Part shown: positions 40,670-50,214 of the stretch, one piece after another
Numbering within the stretch: the first letter of the stretch is position 1
Layout of the letters: every line of letters begins with the position of its first letter
NCBI RefSeq assembly: GCF_004331485.1
Contig: NZ_SJKD01000019.1
Span: forward strand, 1 to 64,000
Length of the DNA stretch: 64,000 nucleotides
Reading direction: 5' to 3'
DNA from: Kribbella capetownensis
GTDB taxonomy: Bacteria; Actinomycetota; Actinomycetes; Propionibacteriales; Kribbellaceae
The notes under the pieces: generated by a model
Seen by the model: the letters and a program-made list of their open reading frames with translations, nothing else
The model's database searches: none
Told to the model about the DNA's origin: nothing
Translations under genes and position numbers: made by a program

Positions 40670-42078
40670 TGCTCCCGCTGATCCCGAGCCCGGGGGACTG
40701 GGCCAGTAACCAGGCGAGCCAAATCGCAGCGAACTGGCTAGTTGACCTGGCTGGCAAGACCGGGCAGTCCGCGCAGGTGTTCATCGAGAAGTCAGCAACG
40801 TTCTGGGTCACCGGCATCAAGACGCCGCAGCTGACGACGGCGACGTCGCAGGACGCCTATGCGCCGGCCAGCACAGTCGGGTATCTGTGGTCGCACCTGC
40901 ATTGGTACGTGTCGGCGCTGGCGATCTTCTCGATCATTTTCGCGGCCGGGAAGATGGCCTGGCAGCGCAACGGCGCACCCGCCCGTGAGCTGCTGCAGTC
41001 GATCCTGACCCTGGTGGTTGTGTCGGGAGCCGGGGTCGCGGCGATCTCGCTGCTGACCACGGCCGGCGATGAGACCGCGTCGTACATCCTCAAGGACGCG
41101 ACGAAGACACCGGACGGTCAGCCGACGACGTTCCAGACCGCGTTCGGGGCCATGTTCAGCCAGCCGGCCGCGACCGCTCAGACCGCGGTGCTGCTGATCG
41201 TCTTGTACGGGCTGATCCTGATCAGCACGTTCGTTCAGATCGCGCTGCTGCTGGTCCGTGGCGGCATGCTGTTCCTGCTCGCCGGGGTGTTGCCGTTGGC
41301 GGCCGCGGCCACCAACACCGAGACCGGGCGGCAGTGGTTCCGCAAGTCGGTGGCCTGGGCGGTCGCGTTCATCCTGTACAAACCGGTCGCGGCGATCGTG
41401 TACGCGACGGCGTTCCAGCTGACCCGCGAAGGCTCCGCAGGCACAGCGTCGGGCGCGCTGGCTCCGGCGTCGGGCGACCAGGTGCTCAAGGTCGTCACCG
41501 GCCTGGTGATGTGTCTGCTCGCGGTGTTCGCGCTGCCGGCGTTGATGCGGTTCACCAGCCCGGCGGTCGCCGCCGTCGCCGGTGGCAGCGGCGGTGCCGT
41601 CGCCACGCTCGGTGGCGCGCTGGGGATGGGCGCCAAGGCCGCGATGGGCCGCTCGGCCGGTTCCAGCTCGAGCAGCGCCGGAGGCGGCCGTTCAGGTGGG
41701 TCCGGCGGCGGCCGCGGTGGCGGCGCGGAGTCGGCGACCGGCAGCAAGGCCGCTGGCAGTCGCCCGGCCGGATCCGGATCGAGTCAGGCTGCGGGCAAGA
41801 CCGCGGCGAAGGGTGCTGGCGGTGGCCCGGCCGGGATGGTGGCGGCCGCCGTTGCCCAGGGCATCAAGACTGGCCCGAAGGCCGCCAACAGTGCGGTGAA
41901 CAACTCCGGCGGCGACTCCAGTGCAGGCGCCTCGACCGCCAAGACAACCGCCTCGGGCGGCGGCTCGGGTGCGGCCCGGCCGGGCCCGCAGCAACCGGTC
42001 GCCGGTAGCACCGGCCGTGGCACCCCGCCGTCCAGCCCGTCGACGAAGGAAGGACCGTCCGGTGGCAAACGTAAGTAG
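40669..42078 (+). CDS. VirB6/TrbL-like polytopic channel protein
   Basis: 469 aa from ATG 40669, which shares a base with the preceding TGA; the upstream GTG 40654 is less likely. Six or so membrane helices (near residues 75-95, 105-130, 180-205, 210-230, 250-270, 305-325) are followed by about 150 residues of Gly/Ser/Ala/Lys low complexity in the cytoplasm. This is the topology of VirB6/TrbL proteins of gram-positive secretion systems. It overlaps the next gene by 17 nt. Confidence 0.75.
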   Translation: MLPLIPSPGDWASNQASQIAANWLVDLAGKTGQSAQVFIEKSATFWVTGIKTPQLTTATSQDAYAPASTVGYLWSHLHWYVSALAIFSIIFAAGKMAWQRNGAPARELLQSILTLVVVSGAGVAAISLLTTAGDETASYILKDATKTPDGQPTTFQTAFGAMFSQPAATAQTAVLLIVLYGLILISTFVQIALLLVRGGMLFLLAGVLPLAAAATNTETGRQWFRKSVAWAVAFILYKPVAAIVYATAFQLTREGSAGTASGALAPASGDQVLKVVTGLVMCLLAVFALPALMRFTSPAVAAVAGGSGGAVATLGGALGMGAKAAMGRSAGSSSSSAGGGRSGGSGGGRGGGAESATGSKAAGSRPAGSGSSQAAGKTAAKGAGGGPAGMVAAAVAQGIKTGPKAANSAVNNSGGDSSAGASTAKTTASGGGSGAARPGPQQPVAGSTGRGTPPSSPSTKEGPSGGKRK

Positions 42079-43561
42079 CGTTCCTCGCACCTACGGCAAC
42101 TGGCGCAAGCCGCTGTCGACCGGGCTGGGCAAGCTCGGCCTGCTCGGCACGATCGCGCTGTTGATGCTGTGTGTTGCCGTGGTGTTGGCCCAGCAGCTGG
42201 CCGGGCTGGTGTGGGCGATGCTGGTCGCCGCGATCGGCGGCGGCCTGCTGCTCGGCCTGATCCTGAAGGACAAGCACGACCTGTCGTCGGCGCAGCGCAT
42301 CGGCCCGCGCCTGGGGTACCGGGTCGCTGCCCGGACCCGGGGGCGTCTGTACCGGTCGGGGCCGATCGGCAAGGCCGGCTGGGGCACTTATCAGCTGCCG
42401 GGGTTGCTTGCGTCGACCCGGCTGATCGAGGCTAAGGACTCCTACGACCGGCCGTTCGCGATTGTGTGCTGGCCGCGGCTCGGGCACTACGCGATCGTCA
42501 TCGCCTGCGAGCCTGACGGCGCCGGTCAGGTCGACCAGGAGCAGGTCGATAACTGGGTCGCCGGCTGGAGCGCGTGGCTGACCAGCCTCGGCCACGAGGA
42601 CGGCGTCATCGGTGCCTCGGTGACCGTCGAGACCGCCCCGGACACCGGGTATCGGCTCGGCGCCGAGGTCCGGCACAACGCGGCGCCGGACGCGCCCGCG
42701 GTGGCACGGCAGATGCTGGCCGAGGTCGTCGACTCCTACCCGCGTGGCGCGGCGCAGGTGAAGGCGTGGATCACTCTCACGTTCTCGGCGCAGACCCGCA
42801 CCGGGCGCCGCGTCGACGCCGACGAGATGGCCCTCGAGCTCGGCACGAGGCTGCCGAACCTGACCCAGGGCCTGGCCTCTACCGGCGCCGGGCATGCCCG
42901 GCCGGCGGCCGCGCAGGAGCTGTGCGAGATCATCCGGACCGCGTATGACCCGGCCGCCGCGTCGATGATCGACGAAGCAAAAGCGACCGGTCAGCGCGCG
43001 AAACTGCGCTGGAGTGACGTCGGCCCGGCCGGCCACCAGGCGTTCTGGGACAAGTACCGCCACGACGGCGCGTGGTCGGTGTCGTGGGCAATGACCATGG
43101 CGCCGCGCGGCGAGGTCTACGAGACCGTGCTGCAGCCACTGCTCGCGCCACACAAGGCGATCGACCGCAAACGCGTCACAGTCCTCTACAAGGTCCTCGA
43201 CCCGGGGTTGGCGGCCCGGATCGTCGAGGCCGATATCCGTGCGAGCACGTTTCGGGTGAACTCGACCGACCGGCCGTCGGCGCGGCTGCAGAACGACCAG
43301 GCGGCCGCGGAGAAGACCGCGCAGGAAGAGGCGCGCGGCGCCGGCCTGGTCGACTTCGGGCTCCTGGTCACCGCGACCGTCACCGACCCGGCCGCGCTGC
43401 CGGACGCGGTCGCCGCGGTCGACCGGCTCGGGTCGCAGTCGCGGCTGCTGCTGCGCCCGGTCTACGGGTCGCAGGACTCGGCATTCGCGGCCGCGCTCCC
43501 GCTCGGCATCGTCCCGGAGTCGCACCTGATGGTCCCCGACTCGATCCGCGGGGCGCTGTGA
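42062..43561 (+). CDS. SCO6880-type secretion protein
   Basis: 499 aa from GTG 42062, which has GGAAGGA upstream. Two helices near residues 25-65 (GTIALLMLCVAVVLAQQLAG; VWAMLVAAIGGGLLLGLILK) as in PrgI-type proteins, then a large soluble domain (DSYDRPFAIVCWPRLGHYAI, WITLTFSAQTRTGRRVDADE, VLYKVLDPGLAARIVEADIR) like the N-terminal half of VirB4. Such proteins precede the VirB4 ATPase in actinobacterial conjugation operons and appear to supply its membrane-docking part. Ends in a GTGA overlap with VirB4. Confidence 0.8.
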   Translation: MANVSSVPRTYGNWRKPLSTGLGKLGLLGTIALLMLCVAVVLAQQLAGLVWAMLVAAIGGGLLLGLILKDKHDLSSAQRIGPRLGYRVAARTRGRLYRSGPIGKAGWGTYQLPGLLASTRLIEAKDSYDRPFAIVCWPRLGHYAIVIACEPDGAGQVDQEQVDNWVAGWSAWLTSLGHEDGVIGASVTVETAPDTGYRLGAEVRHNAAPDAPAVARQMLAEVVDSYPRGAAQVKAWITLTFSAQTRTGRRVDADEMALELGTRLPNLTQGLASTGAGHARPAAAQELCEIIRTAYDPAAASMIDEAKATGQRAKLRWSDVGPAGHQAFWDKYRHDGAWSVSWAMTMAPRGEVYETVLQPLLAPHKAIDRKRVTVLYKVLDPGLAARIVEADIRASTFRVNSTDRPSARLQNDQAAAEKTAQEEARGAGLVDFGLLVTATVTDPAALPDAVAAVDRLGSQSRLLLRPVYGSQDSAFAAALPLGIVPESHLMVPDSIRGAL

Positions 43562-45156
43562 GCATCTGGCGCCGCAGCAGCGCGGCGCGCACCGGCCAGC
43601 TGGACCTGGTCGCGAAGCCGCCGCGCCGCCCGCTCGATCCCGGCGGCCGCGGCTGGGCCGCGCCCGGCGCCGGGGCGGCGACCTACGTGCAGGCGCCGCC
43701 GCGGTGGCGCGGCACCTCGATCCAGGTGTGCGGTCTGTGGCCGTTCGCGGTCGGGTCCGGAGCGCCGATGATCGGCGTCCCGCTCGGGCGCAGCCTGGTG
43801 TCCGACGCGACGATCTGCTGCGACCCGATCAGCTGGTTCATGCGCGCCAAACTGATCCTCAACCCCTCGGCCACGATCCTCGGCAAACCCGGCCTCGGGA
43901 AGTCGACCGTCGTACGCCGCATGGTGCTCGGCCTGGCCGGGTTCGGTGTCCAGCCCCTCATCCTCGGCGACCTGAAACCCGACTACCGCGACCTGATCGA
44001 CGCCCTCGGCGGCCAGGTCATCGACCTCGCACCCGGCCGCGGCTACCTCAACGTCCTCGACCCCGGCGAAGCGATGGCCGCCGCCGACCGACTCACCGGA
44101 TCGCAGCGCACCTGGCTGATCTCCGACGCGCGTCAGCGCCGCGCCAACACCGTCTCCGGGCTCATCACCATCCTGCGCGCCGGCACGCCGCCCACCGACC
44201 GCGAAGAGTCGGTGATCGGCCGCGCGATGGAGATCCTCGACGACCGCCACCACGGCGTACCGATCCTGCGCGACCTGCTGCAGGTCGTGAAGGACGCACC
44301 CGAAGATGTCCGCGCTGCCGCCCTCGACCGCGGCGACCTCGCCAAGTACCGCGACCTCACCGAAGGCCTCGAAGCCACTTTGACCAGCCTCGCCGAGGGC
44401 ACCTCCAAACTCGGCTCGATCTTCTCCCGCCAGACCTCGCAGCCGATGCGCCGCGACAGCCCGGTCGCGTTCGACCTGTCCGGCATCGACGACGGCCAGC
44501 TCGACCTGCAGGCCGCCGCCTTGTTGGCGTGCTGGTCGAACGGGTTCGCCACCGTCAACGTCTCCCAGGTCCTGGCCGACGCCGGCCTCGAACCCCGCCG
44601 CAACTACTTCGTCGTCCTCGACGAACTGTGGCGCGCGCTGCGGTCGGGGCGCGGGATCGTGGACCGGATCGACGCCCTGACCCGGCTCAACCGGCAACGC
44701 GGCGTCGGCCAGGTGATGGTGTCCCACACCATGTCCGACCTGCTCGCGCTGCCGGCCGAGGAGGACCGGATGAAGGCCAAGGGCTTCGTCGAGCGCTCCG
44801 GCATGGTGATCTGCGGCGGACTGCCCCGCTCCGAGATGGAGCAGCTGAACGAGGTCGTGAAGCTGACCGAGGCCGAGATCGACATGATCACCTCCTGGCA
44901 GGACCCGGCCGCCTGGTCGGCCAACGAGGACGGCGAAGGCGACCCGCCCGGCCTGGGCAACTTCTTGATCAAGGTCGGCGGCCGCACCGGGATCCCGATC
45001 CACGTCGATCTCACCCCGGTCGAACGCGCCCTCAACGACACCAACAAACGGTGGCGCGACGCCGACGCCGTCGCCGAGCTCACCGACGAGCTGGCCGAGA
45101 CGCTGTCCGAAGAGACCGGCGACGACCAAGCCGCCGACCTCGAGGAGGTGCACTGA
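43558..45156 (+). CDS. VirB4/TraC-type ATPase of the secretion system
   Basis: 532 aa from GTG 43558 (GTGA overlap). Walker A ILGKPGLGKST near residues 106-116 and Walker B NYFVVLDELWRAL, followed by QVMVSHTMSDLLAL, mark the VirB4 motor. The N-terminal docking domain of classic VirB4 is absent and probably supplied by the SCO6880-type protein. It energises assembly and transport. Confidence 0.9.
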   Translation: MSIWRRSSAARTGQLDLVAKPPRRPLDPGGRGWAAPGAGAATYVQAPPRWRGTSIQVCGLWPFAVGSGAPMIGVPLGRSLVSDATICCDPISWFMRAKLILNPSATILGKPGLGKSTVVRRMVLGLAGFGVQPLILGDLKPDYRDLIDALGGQVIDLAPGRGYLNVLDPGEAMAAADRLTGSQRTWLISDARQRRANTVSGLITILRAGTPPTDREESVIGRAMEILDDRHHGVPILRDLLQVVKDAPEDVRAAALDRGDLAKYRDLTEGLEATLTSLAEGTSKLGSIFSRQTSQPMRRDSPVAFDLSGIDDGQLDLQAAALLACWSNGFATVNVSQVLADAGLEPRRNYFVVLDELWRALRSGRGIVDRIDALTRLNRQRGVGQVMVSHTMSDLLALPAEEDRMKAKGFVERSGMVICGGLPRSEMEQLNEVVKLTEAEIDMITSWQDPAAWSANEDGEGDPPGLGNFLIKVGGRTGIPIHVDLTPVERALNDTNKRWRDADAVAELTDELAETLSEETGDDQAADLEEVH

Positions 45157-45159
45157 GCG

Positions 45160-46926
45160 GTGGTGCAGCGCGAACGCGAACCGAACAGCCTGCTCGCACC
45201 ACAAAATCTCGCCGTCGTACTCCTCGTCGGGATCGTGTTCGTCGCCGGCGCGATCGCGTGGGGAGCACTGAAACTCGGCATGGCCTGGGCCGGTACGACG
45301 GCCGACGTACCGACCAACCCGCTCAACCTGCTCCTGGAGCTCGCCGCCGGCGACATCGCCTGGCCGCGGCAAGCCACCTATTCCGCCGGAATCATCGGCG
45401 CAGTCGTCACCCTGGCCGCGACCACCGTCGTGGTCGCGGTAACCCGGGCGCGGCGCCGCCGGACCCGGGTCGATGCCGCTGCACGCCACCTCGGCCGCGG
45501 CCGCGACATCGAACCGACCTCACGGGCCGCGGTCACGGCCACCGCGCAGCGCCTCGGCGTCATCGCCGACACCCCCGGGGTGTTCCTCGGCCGAACCGTC
45601 GCCTCCAACGCCGACGTGTACGGCTCGTACGAGGACATGCTGATCGAGATCGCCGGCCCCCGGACCGGAAAGACCACCTCGCGCGCCGTACCGGCCATCG
45701 CCGACGCCCCCGGCCCGGTGATCGTCACCTCGAACAAGCGCGACATCCTCGACGCCACCCGCGGCCTGCGCGAAGCAGGCGACCACGGCAAGGACGGGGT
45801 CTGGGTGTTCGACCCCCAACAGGTCGCCGCCGAGCAACCGACCTGGTGGTGGAACCCGCTGTCGTACGTCGTCGACGACGACACCGCCCGCGAACTCGCC
45901 CAGCACTTCGCGTTCGCCTCCCGCGAGACCGGCGCCCGCGCCGACGCCTACTTCGACGGCGCCGGCCTCCAGCTGCTCGCCGGGCTCCTCCTCGCGGCCG
46001 CACGCGGCGTGCAACCGGTCGGTCGGGTGTACTCCTGGCTCACCGACGTCAACAACACCCAACCGGAGAACCTGCTGCGCGAGCACGGCGATGTCGCGAT
46101 GGCCGAGACCGTCGAAGCCGTCCGCGCGGCGCCGGACAAGCAGCGCGGCGGCGTGTTCGGCACCGCCCAGCAGATGGCCGGCTGCCTCGGCTCCAGCCGT
46201 GTCGCCGCGTGGGTCAATCCCGGGCCCACCCCGCGCCCGGAGTTCATCCCGCACCAGTTCGTACGCCGCGGCGGCACCCTCTACAGCCTCTCCAGGGAAG
46301 GTGCCGGGAACGCCGGGCCGCTGGTCACCGCGCTCACCGTTGCCGTCGTCAAGGCCGCCGAGGACTACGCCACCACCTGCCCCGGCGGGCGGCTCCCGGT
46401 CCCGATGATCGGCGTCCTCGACGAGGCCGCGAACGTCTGCCGGTGGAAAGACCTCCCCGACCTGTACAGCCACTACGGGTCCCGCGGGATCGTGCTGCTG
46501 ACGATCCTGCAGTCCTGGGCCCAGGGCGTGGACTGCTGGGGCGAACGCGGCATGGAGAAACTGTGGTCCGCGTCCAACCGGCGCATCTACGGCGGCGGCG
46601 TCTCCGACGCCGCGTTCCTCGACCGGCTCAGCAAACTCATCGGCGACCGCGAGCTGCTCCGCGCCTCAACGTCGACGTCCAAGCAGGGCACGTCGGTCAA
46701 CCGGCAGCTGCAGCGCGAACAGATCCTCGACGTCGCCGAGCTCGCCGCCCTCCCCGCCGGCCGCGCGATCGTGTTCTCGTCCGGGTCCCGTGCGACCCTG
46801 ATCAGGTCCATCCCCTGGATGGAGCGCCCGTACGCCGACAGGATCCGCGCCTCCCTCGCACGCTTCGACCCCGGCACACGGACCGACATCGCCCCAACCG
46901 CCATGCCGCTGCAGGAGCCCTCGTGA
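45160..46926 (+). CDS. VirD4/TraG-type coupling protein
   Basis: 588 aa. N-terminal membrane helices (LAVVLLVGIVFVAGAIAWGA; YSAGIIGAVVTLAATTVVVA), then Walker A IEIAGPRTGKTT near residue 165, Walker B MIGVLDEAANVC, and the TraM-recognition-type end (LYSHYGSRGIVLLTILQSWA, ELAALPAGRAIVFSSG). It delivers the relaxase-DNA complex to the channel. Begins 3 nt after VirB4. Confidence 0.92.
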   Translation: MVQREREPNSLLAPQNLAVVLLVGIVFVAGAIAWGALKLGMAWAGTTADVPTNPLNLLLELAAGDIAWPRQATYSAGIIGAVVTLAATTVVVAVTRARRRRTRVDAAARHLGRGRDIEPTSRAAVTATAQRLGVIADTPGVFLGRTVASNADVYGSYEDMLIEIAGPRTGKTTSRAVPAIADAPGPVIVTSNKRDILDATRGLREAGDHGKDGVWVFDPQQVAAEQPTWWWNPLSYVVDDDTARELAQHFAFASRETGARADAYFDGAGLQLLAGLLLAAARGVQPVGRVYSWLTDVNNTQPENLLREHGDVAMAETVEAVRAAPDKQRGGVFGTAQQMAGCLGSSRVAAWVNPGPTPRPEFIPHQFVRRGGTLYSLSREGAGNAGPLVTALTVAVVKAAEDYATTCPGGRLPVPMIGVLDEAANVCRWKDLPDLYSHYGSRGIVLLTILQSWAQGVDCWGERGMEKLWSASNRRIYGGGVSDAAFLDRLSKLIGDRELLRASTSTSKQGTSVNRQLQREQILDVAELAALPAGRAIVFSSGSRATLIRSIPWMERPYADRIRASLARFDPGTRTDIAPTAMPLQEPS

Positions 46927-47462
46927 CGTTGCCCGACACCGAGTGGGACGACGACCCGCAACCAACCGCGGCCGAGACGCCAGTCGACCCGGCGATGCTC
47001 GCGGCCGCGCGCCAGGCTCTCCGCGAGCTCCAGGCCGAGCAGCTCGAGGAGCAGGCCGCGGCAGCCGGCGACGCACTCGAAGCCGAGGCCTCCGCCGAGA
47101 CGGAGCCGCGGCTGTACTTCGAGAAGCTGCCCGACTTCGTCGACCAGTTCCTCACCAAGGCCTACCGCCGCGAAATCCCCGCCAGGTCCACCTGGTGCGC
47201 CGAATGGTGGAAACACCCCGAAGCGGTGCTCCGGCTGTCCGCGCTCTGGCGCGCGTGGGAAGCACTCCGCCTCGAACCCGGCACCGGGATGAGCGTGTGG
47301 TGGCGCGACCACGCCGACCCCCACATGGCCCGGCTCCTCGACACCAACGGCCCGTTCAAGGGCTGCACCCGCGACCAGCACCAGCAAAACGGCAAGCTCG
47401 AACCGCTGCCCTTCGACACCCCGCCGCCGGAGCTGTACGACCCGCTCACGTACGCCGGTTGA
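46923..47462 (+). CDS. DUF4913 protein
   Basis: 179 aa from GTG 46923 (GTGA overlap). Acidic N-terminus, then the DUF4913 core: WCAEWWKHPEAVLRLSALWR, AWEALRLEPGTGMSVWWRDH, and ADPHMARLLDTNGPFKGC. The family is found in actinobacterial conjugation loci; its role is unknown. Last gene of the secretion operon. Confidence 0.8.
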   Translation: MTLPDTEWDDDPQPTAAETPVDPAMLAAARQALRELQAEQLEEQAAAAGDALEAEASAETEPRLYFEKLPDFVDQFLTKAYRREIPARSTWCAEWWKHPEAVLRLSALWRAWEALRLEPGTGMSVWWRDHADPHMARLLDTNGPFKGCTRDQHQQNGKLEPLPFDTPPPELYDPLTYAG

Positions 47463-48231
47463 GAGGACGCGGTCCGACGAGGCGCCGCACGACGACCGTC
47501 ATTTGCGTAGGGGGCGACTGCCGGTTTCCACAGACCACCTACCGGACTGGTCCATTGGTACAGAAGTGCGCCGGGTGTCGCAGCTCGGCCAGCACACCCA
47601 AGGTGAATTGTTGCCTCCAGCAACGAGGCCAGGCATGACCGGTCCGATAACGACCGTATAACGGAGTGTCACGCTCCGTGACAAGGAGCGCTGTGCGTGA
47701 CGGGAGGTTGGTGTTAAGCACGTATACGCTTTGGTACAGACGTTGGTACACGGCGATGAGCTCAATCGCCTCTTGACCTGCTGATTCTCGCAAATCTCTG
47801 TCCGAGGGAGTCCGTCAGTTCTACTCCGTACTGCCGGACAGATGCGGTCTTCACTTTGACCAATGGTGGTAACTGGTAGTCAACTGCAGACAGCGGCTGA
47901 CGTGTCGAACCATACAGCCAGCGAGCGAGTCTCCCGAGCGACCGGCCATCTGGAGTGTCATCGTCTCGGGTTTGAAGCCGGGCCCCTGTTGCACCAGAGG
48001 CCCGGCTTTTGCTTGTCCGACGGTGCATCTCTGTCCGGTGGCCGTGAGGGGGGAACTTGCGATCGTGACGGTGACCAGCCGTAGGCTTCTTCTTCGGCAG
48101 GTAGTTACATCGTTCGGATTCAGTGGGTGCAACCACCCGGACGGCAGCTCCCGGCCAGACACTCCACGCTCCGCCGTCGGCGGAGAAGACCAAGACCGGT
48201 GGCCGGTCGCTCGCTCGAAAGGGGCACACCA
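47463..48231. other. Long noncoding stretch with repeats, candidate origin
   Basis: 770 bp without a believable gene and less GC-rich than its flanks. It contains TTGGTACA three times (near 47555, 47732, 47744), the inverted pair TGTCAC/GTGACA near 47668, the palindrome CGTATACG near 47718, and a hairpin at 47975-48008. The density of repeats suits an origin of replication or transfer, but no specific match is recognised. Confidence 0.4.
47975..48008 (+). terminator. Stem-loop with T-run
   Basis: AAGCCGGGCC pairs with GGCCCGGCTT, followed by TT GC; a rho-independent terminator on the plus strand. Confidence 0.6.
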
Positions 48232-48345
48232 GTGCTCGCTGTACCCGAAATGCAGCTGAAGGTCGGGGCCGACTTGGTGGTGGCCGGTGCCTTCGTATCC
48301 CTGGGCGCTGCCGCGATCGCTGGCGATCGCGGCAAGGCGGTCTGA
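48232..48345 (+). CDS. 37-residue hydrophobic peptide coupled to XRE gene
   Basis: GTG 48232 (AAAGGGG upstream) encodes 37 residues with a hydrophobic core (VVAGAFVSLGAAAIAGDRGK). Its TGA shares a base with the next ATG (TGATG), so it may act as a coupling leader. Composition is coding-like. Confidence 0.5.
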   Translation: MLAVPEMQLKVGADLVVAGAFVSLGAAAIAGDRGKAV

Positions 48346-49268
48346 TGCCGCGCAAGGAGAAGGACCTCGACCCGGACGGCGGGCCGGTCGTCTGGTTCGC
48401 CGCTCGGCTGCGCCAGCAGCGCACGCGCGCCCGGCTCACCTACCGTGAGCTCGCCGCCCGTACGCCGTACTCGCACGCGCACATGGTGCGTGCGGCGAGC
48501 GGAGACGTGCTGGCCAGTTGGCTCGTCGTACGGGCGTACCTGGTCGCGTGCGGGGTCACCCATCCACCGGTACTCCGGCTCTGGGAGCAGCTGTGGATCG
48601 CCACGAACGACGCCATACGGGCCGACGCCGGCGATCCCGGGGTCGACCTCGCCAGTGCGCTGCACCACATCACCACCCCGAAGGGTTTCGGTGACCACCT
48701 GCGGGCCTTCAGCAACCGGAAGAAGCGTCACACGCTCCGTGCGCTTGAGCAGGTGACCGGCGTCCCGCGCAGCACGCTCGCGGACTGGTTCTCCGGCCGG
48801 CGAGTCCCGAGTGTGGGCCGGCTCTATCAGTTCGCCGGATCGCTCGACGCGACGCAGAAGGAGCAGGACGAGCTACGCCAGGTCCGCGACCGTCTCGACG
48901 CTGACCAGAAGTCGGCGACCGCCCTGGAGAACTTCACCCTGCAGGTGATGGCCGGGTCGACCGCTGACGCGTATGCCCGGCTCCACGTCGCACGCGCACT
49001 GCTTGGCGCCGGCGAACAGCGCCTGCACAACGACGGTGAGCTCAGTACGTGGAAGGAGACGGTACGGCCGAGCCGGTCCGTACTGAGCAAGCAGGGGTCC
49101 GGCAAGACGATGACGGCGATGTGGCAGATCCAGGCTGACCTCCTAGCTGAGGCCGAACGCCGTACGACCAACAACCGGGGCCTCGAACCCGGCAAGCTGC
49201 TCCAGACTCTGGACGAGCTCGAGCTCCCCACTGTCCCGACGCCGACGACAGAATTCCCGCAGGAGTAA
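48345..49268 (+). CDS. XRE-type regulator with two HTH-like segments
   Basis: 307 aa from ATG 48345. Residues 16-65 (ARLRQQRTRARLTYRELAAR, TPYSHAHMVRAASG) are an XRE-like HTH. A second one follows near 130-165 (EQVTGVPRSTLADWFSGRRV). Coiled helices and a C-terminal tail complete it. It is followed 3 nt later by a GAF-ANTAR gene. Probably a regulator of this cluster. Confidence 0.7.
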   Translation: MPRKEKDLDPDGGPVVWFAARLRQQRTRARLTYRELAARTPYSHAHMVRAASGDVLASWLVVRAYLVACGVTHPPVLRLWEQLWIATNDAIRADAGDPGVDLASALHHITTPKGFGDHLRAFSNRKKRHTLRALEQVTGVPRSTLADWFSGRRVPSVGRLYQFAGSLDATQKEQDELRQVRDRLDADQKSATALENFTLQVMAGSTADAYARLHVARALLGAGEQRLHNDGELSTWKETVRPSRSVLSKQGSGKTMTAMWQIQADLLAEAERRTTNNRGLEPGKLLQTLDELELPTVPTPTTEFPQE

Positions 49269-49271
49269 GGC

Positions 49272-50030
49272 ATGGTGACCACGGACGAACACGACGGCAA
49301 GGAGTACCAGCGCCTTGTCGAACGCTTCCTCGCGTTGTCGTACAAGCTGTACGACACACCAGGCTTCGAAGAGACCTGCACGGTGCTGTTGCACATGGCC
49401 CGCGAGGTGATCGGTAGCCGGCACGCCGGCCTGCTCGTTCACATACGGTCGAACCGTCAGGTGGGACTGGAACTGATGGACCCCGGGGACGACCTGGTTA
49501 AGCAGGTGCAGCTTGACGAGCTGCAGTTGGGTGAGGGGCCGGGCTGGACGGCGGACAGTGGTGAGGAGTTCGTCCTGGTTCCGGACGTGGCGTCCGACAG
49601 TCCATGGCCATCTTGGGCCGCCAAGGCAACCGAGCTCGGGATCGGCAGTGCCCTCGCTCTCCGGCTACCGCGTCCACAGGACCCGGACCGTCCGCGGCCT
49701 TGGGGACCGCTCGGCGTCCTCGAGTTCTTCCACCCTGAGCCGAACGCGTTCGGGCAGCGCGCCCGGGAAGCGGCTCCGCTCCTGATCGGGCACGCGTCCG
49801 TTGCTTTGGCCGCCAGCCGGCACGAGGAGAGCATGGCGCAGGCAGTCGACGCGCGGAAGCTCATCGGCATGGCGATGGGCCGACTGATCGAGCGCTACGG
49901 GATCGATGGGGATGCGGCGTTCCAGATCCTCAAGAAATACTCGCAGGACAACAACATCAAGCTGCGTACCGTCGCCGCGATGGTCGTGACCGGCGAGCCA
50001 CCGTTCGCCCCAACACCCACCGTGAAGTGA
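49272..50030 (+). CDS. GAF-ANTAR antitermination protein
   Basis: 252 aa. Residues about 25-175 are a GAF domain (CTVLLHMAREVIGSRHAGLL, LGEGPGWTADSGEEF, PWGPLGVLEFFH). Residues about 190-240 are ANTAR (AVDARKLIGMAMGRLIERYG, IDGDAAFQILKKYSQDNNIK, LRTVAAMVV). GAF-ANTAR proteins bind paired hairpins in RNA to prevent termination, with the sensor domain controlling this. RNA targets may be on the element. Ends at a hairpin (50041-50081). Confidence 0.88.
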   Translation: MVTTDEHDGKEYQRLVERFLALSYKLYDTPGFEETCTVLLHMAREVIGSRHAGLLVHIRSNRQVGLELMDPGDDLVKQVQLDELQLGEGPGWTADSGEEFVLVPDVASDSPWPSWAAKATELGIGSALALRLPRPQDPDRPRPWGPLGVLEFFHPEPNAFGQRAREAAPLLIGHASVALAASRHEESMAQAVDARKLIGMAMGRLIERYGIDGDAAFQILKKYSQDNNIKLRTVAAMVVTGEPPFAPTPTVK

Positions 50031-50040
50031 TCGCCCCGCC

Positions 50041-50081
50041 GCTGTCTCCCGGTATAGTCGGTCTCTGCACGGGGAGACAGC
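50041..50081 (+). terminator. 10-bp stem-loop past the ANTAR gene
   Basis: GCTGTCTCCC pairs with GGGAGACAGC across 21 nt, 10 nt past the stop. Terminator or ANTAR-type RNA target. Confidence 0.5.
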
Positions 50082-50214
50082 TCGATGCCTCGCGGCGTTC
50101 AGAAAATGTGCGCGCGGGAGCCCGAATCGTGCTGTCCGGGACAATACGGCGATCACTGAGCACGATCACGATCCTCGTCCACGCAGATCGGGCCTGCAGG
50201 ACACGAGGTCTGTC

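Noticed and set aside
43462..45489. Antisense frame of 675 codons
   Set aside because: Shadow of VirB4, with no ribosome site and no recognisable domain.
43704..47462. Plus-strand open frame of more than 1200 codons
   Set aside because: It is a shifted frame of the VirB4 and VirD4 genes; composition is Arg/Pro-rich and only its end (46923-47462, DUF4913) is real.
47499..47765. Leftward 88-codon frame in the noncoding region
   Set aside because: Cys/Ser/Thr/Arg-rich composition without third-position GC bias; no ribosome site.
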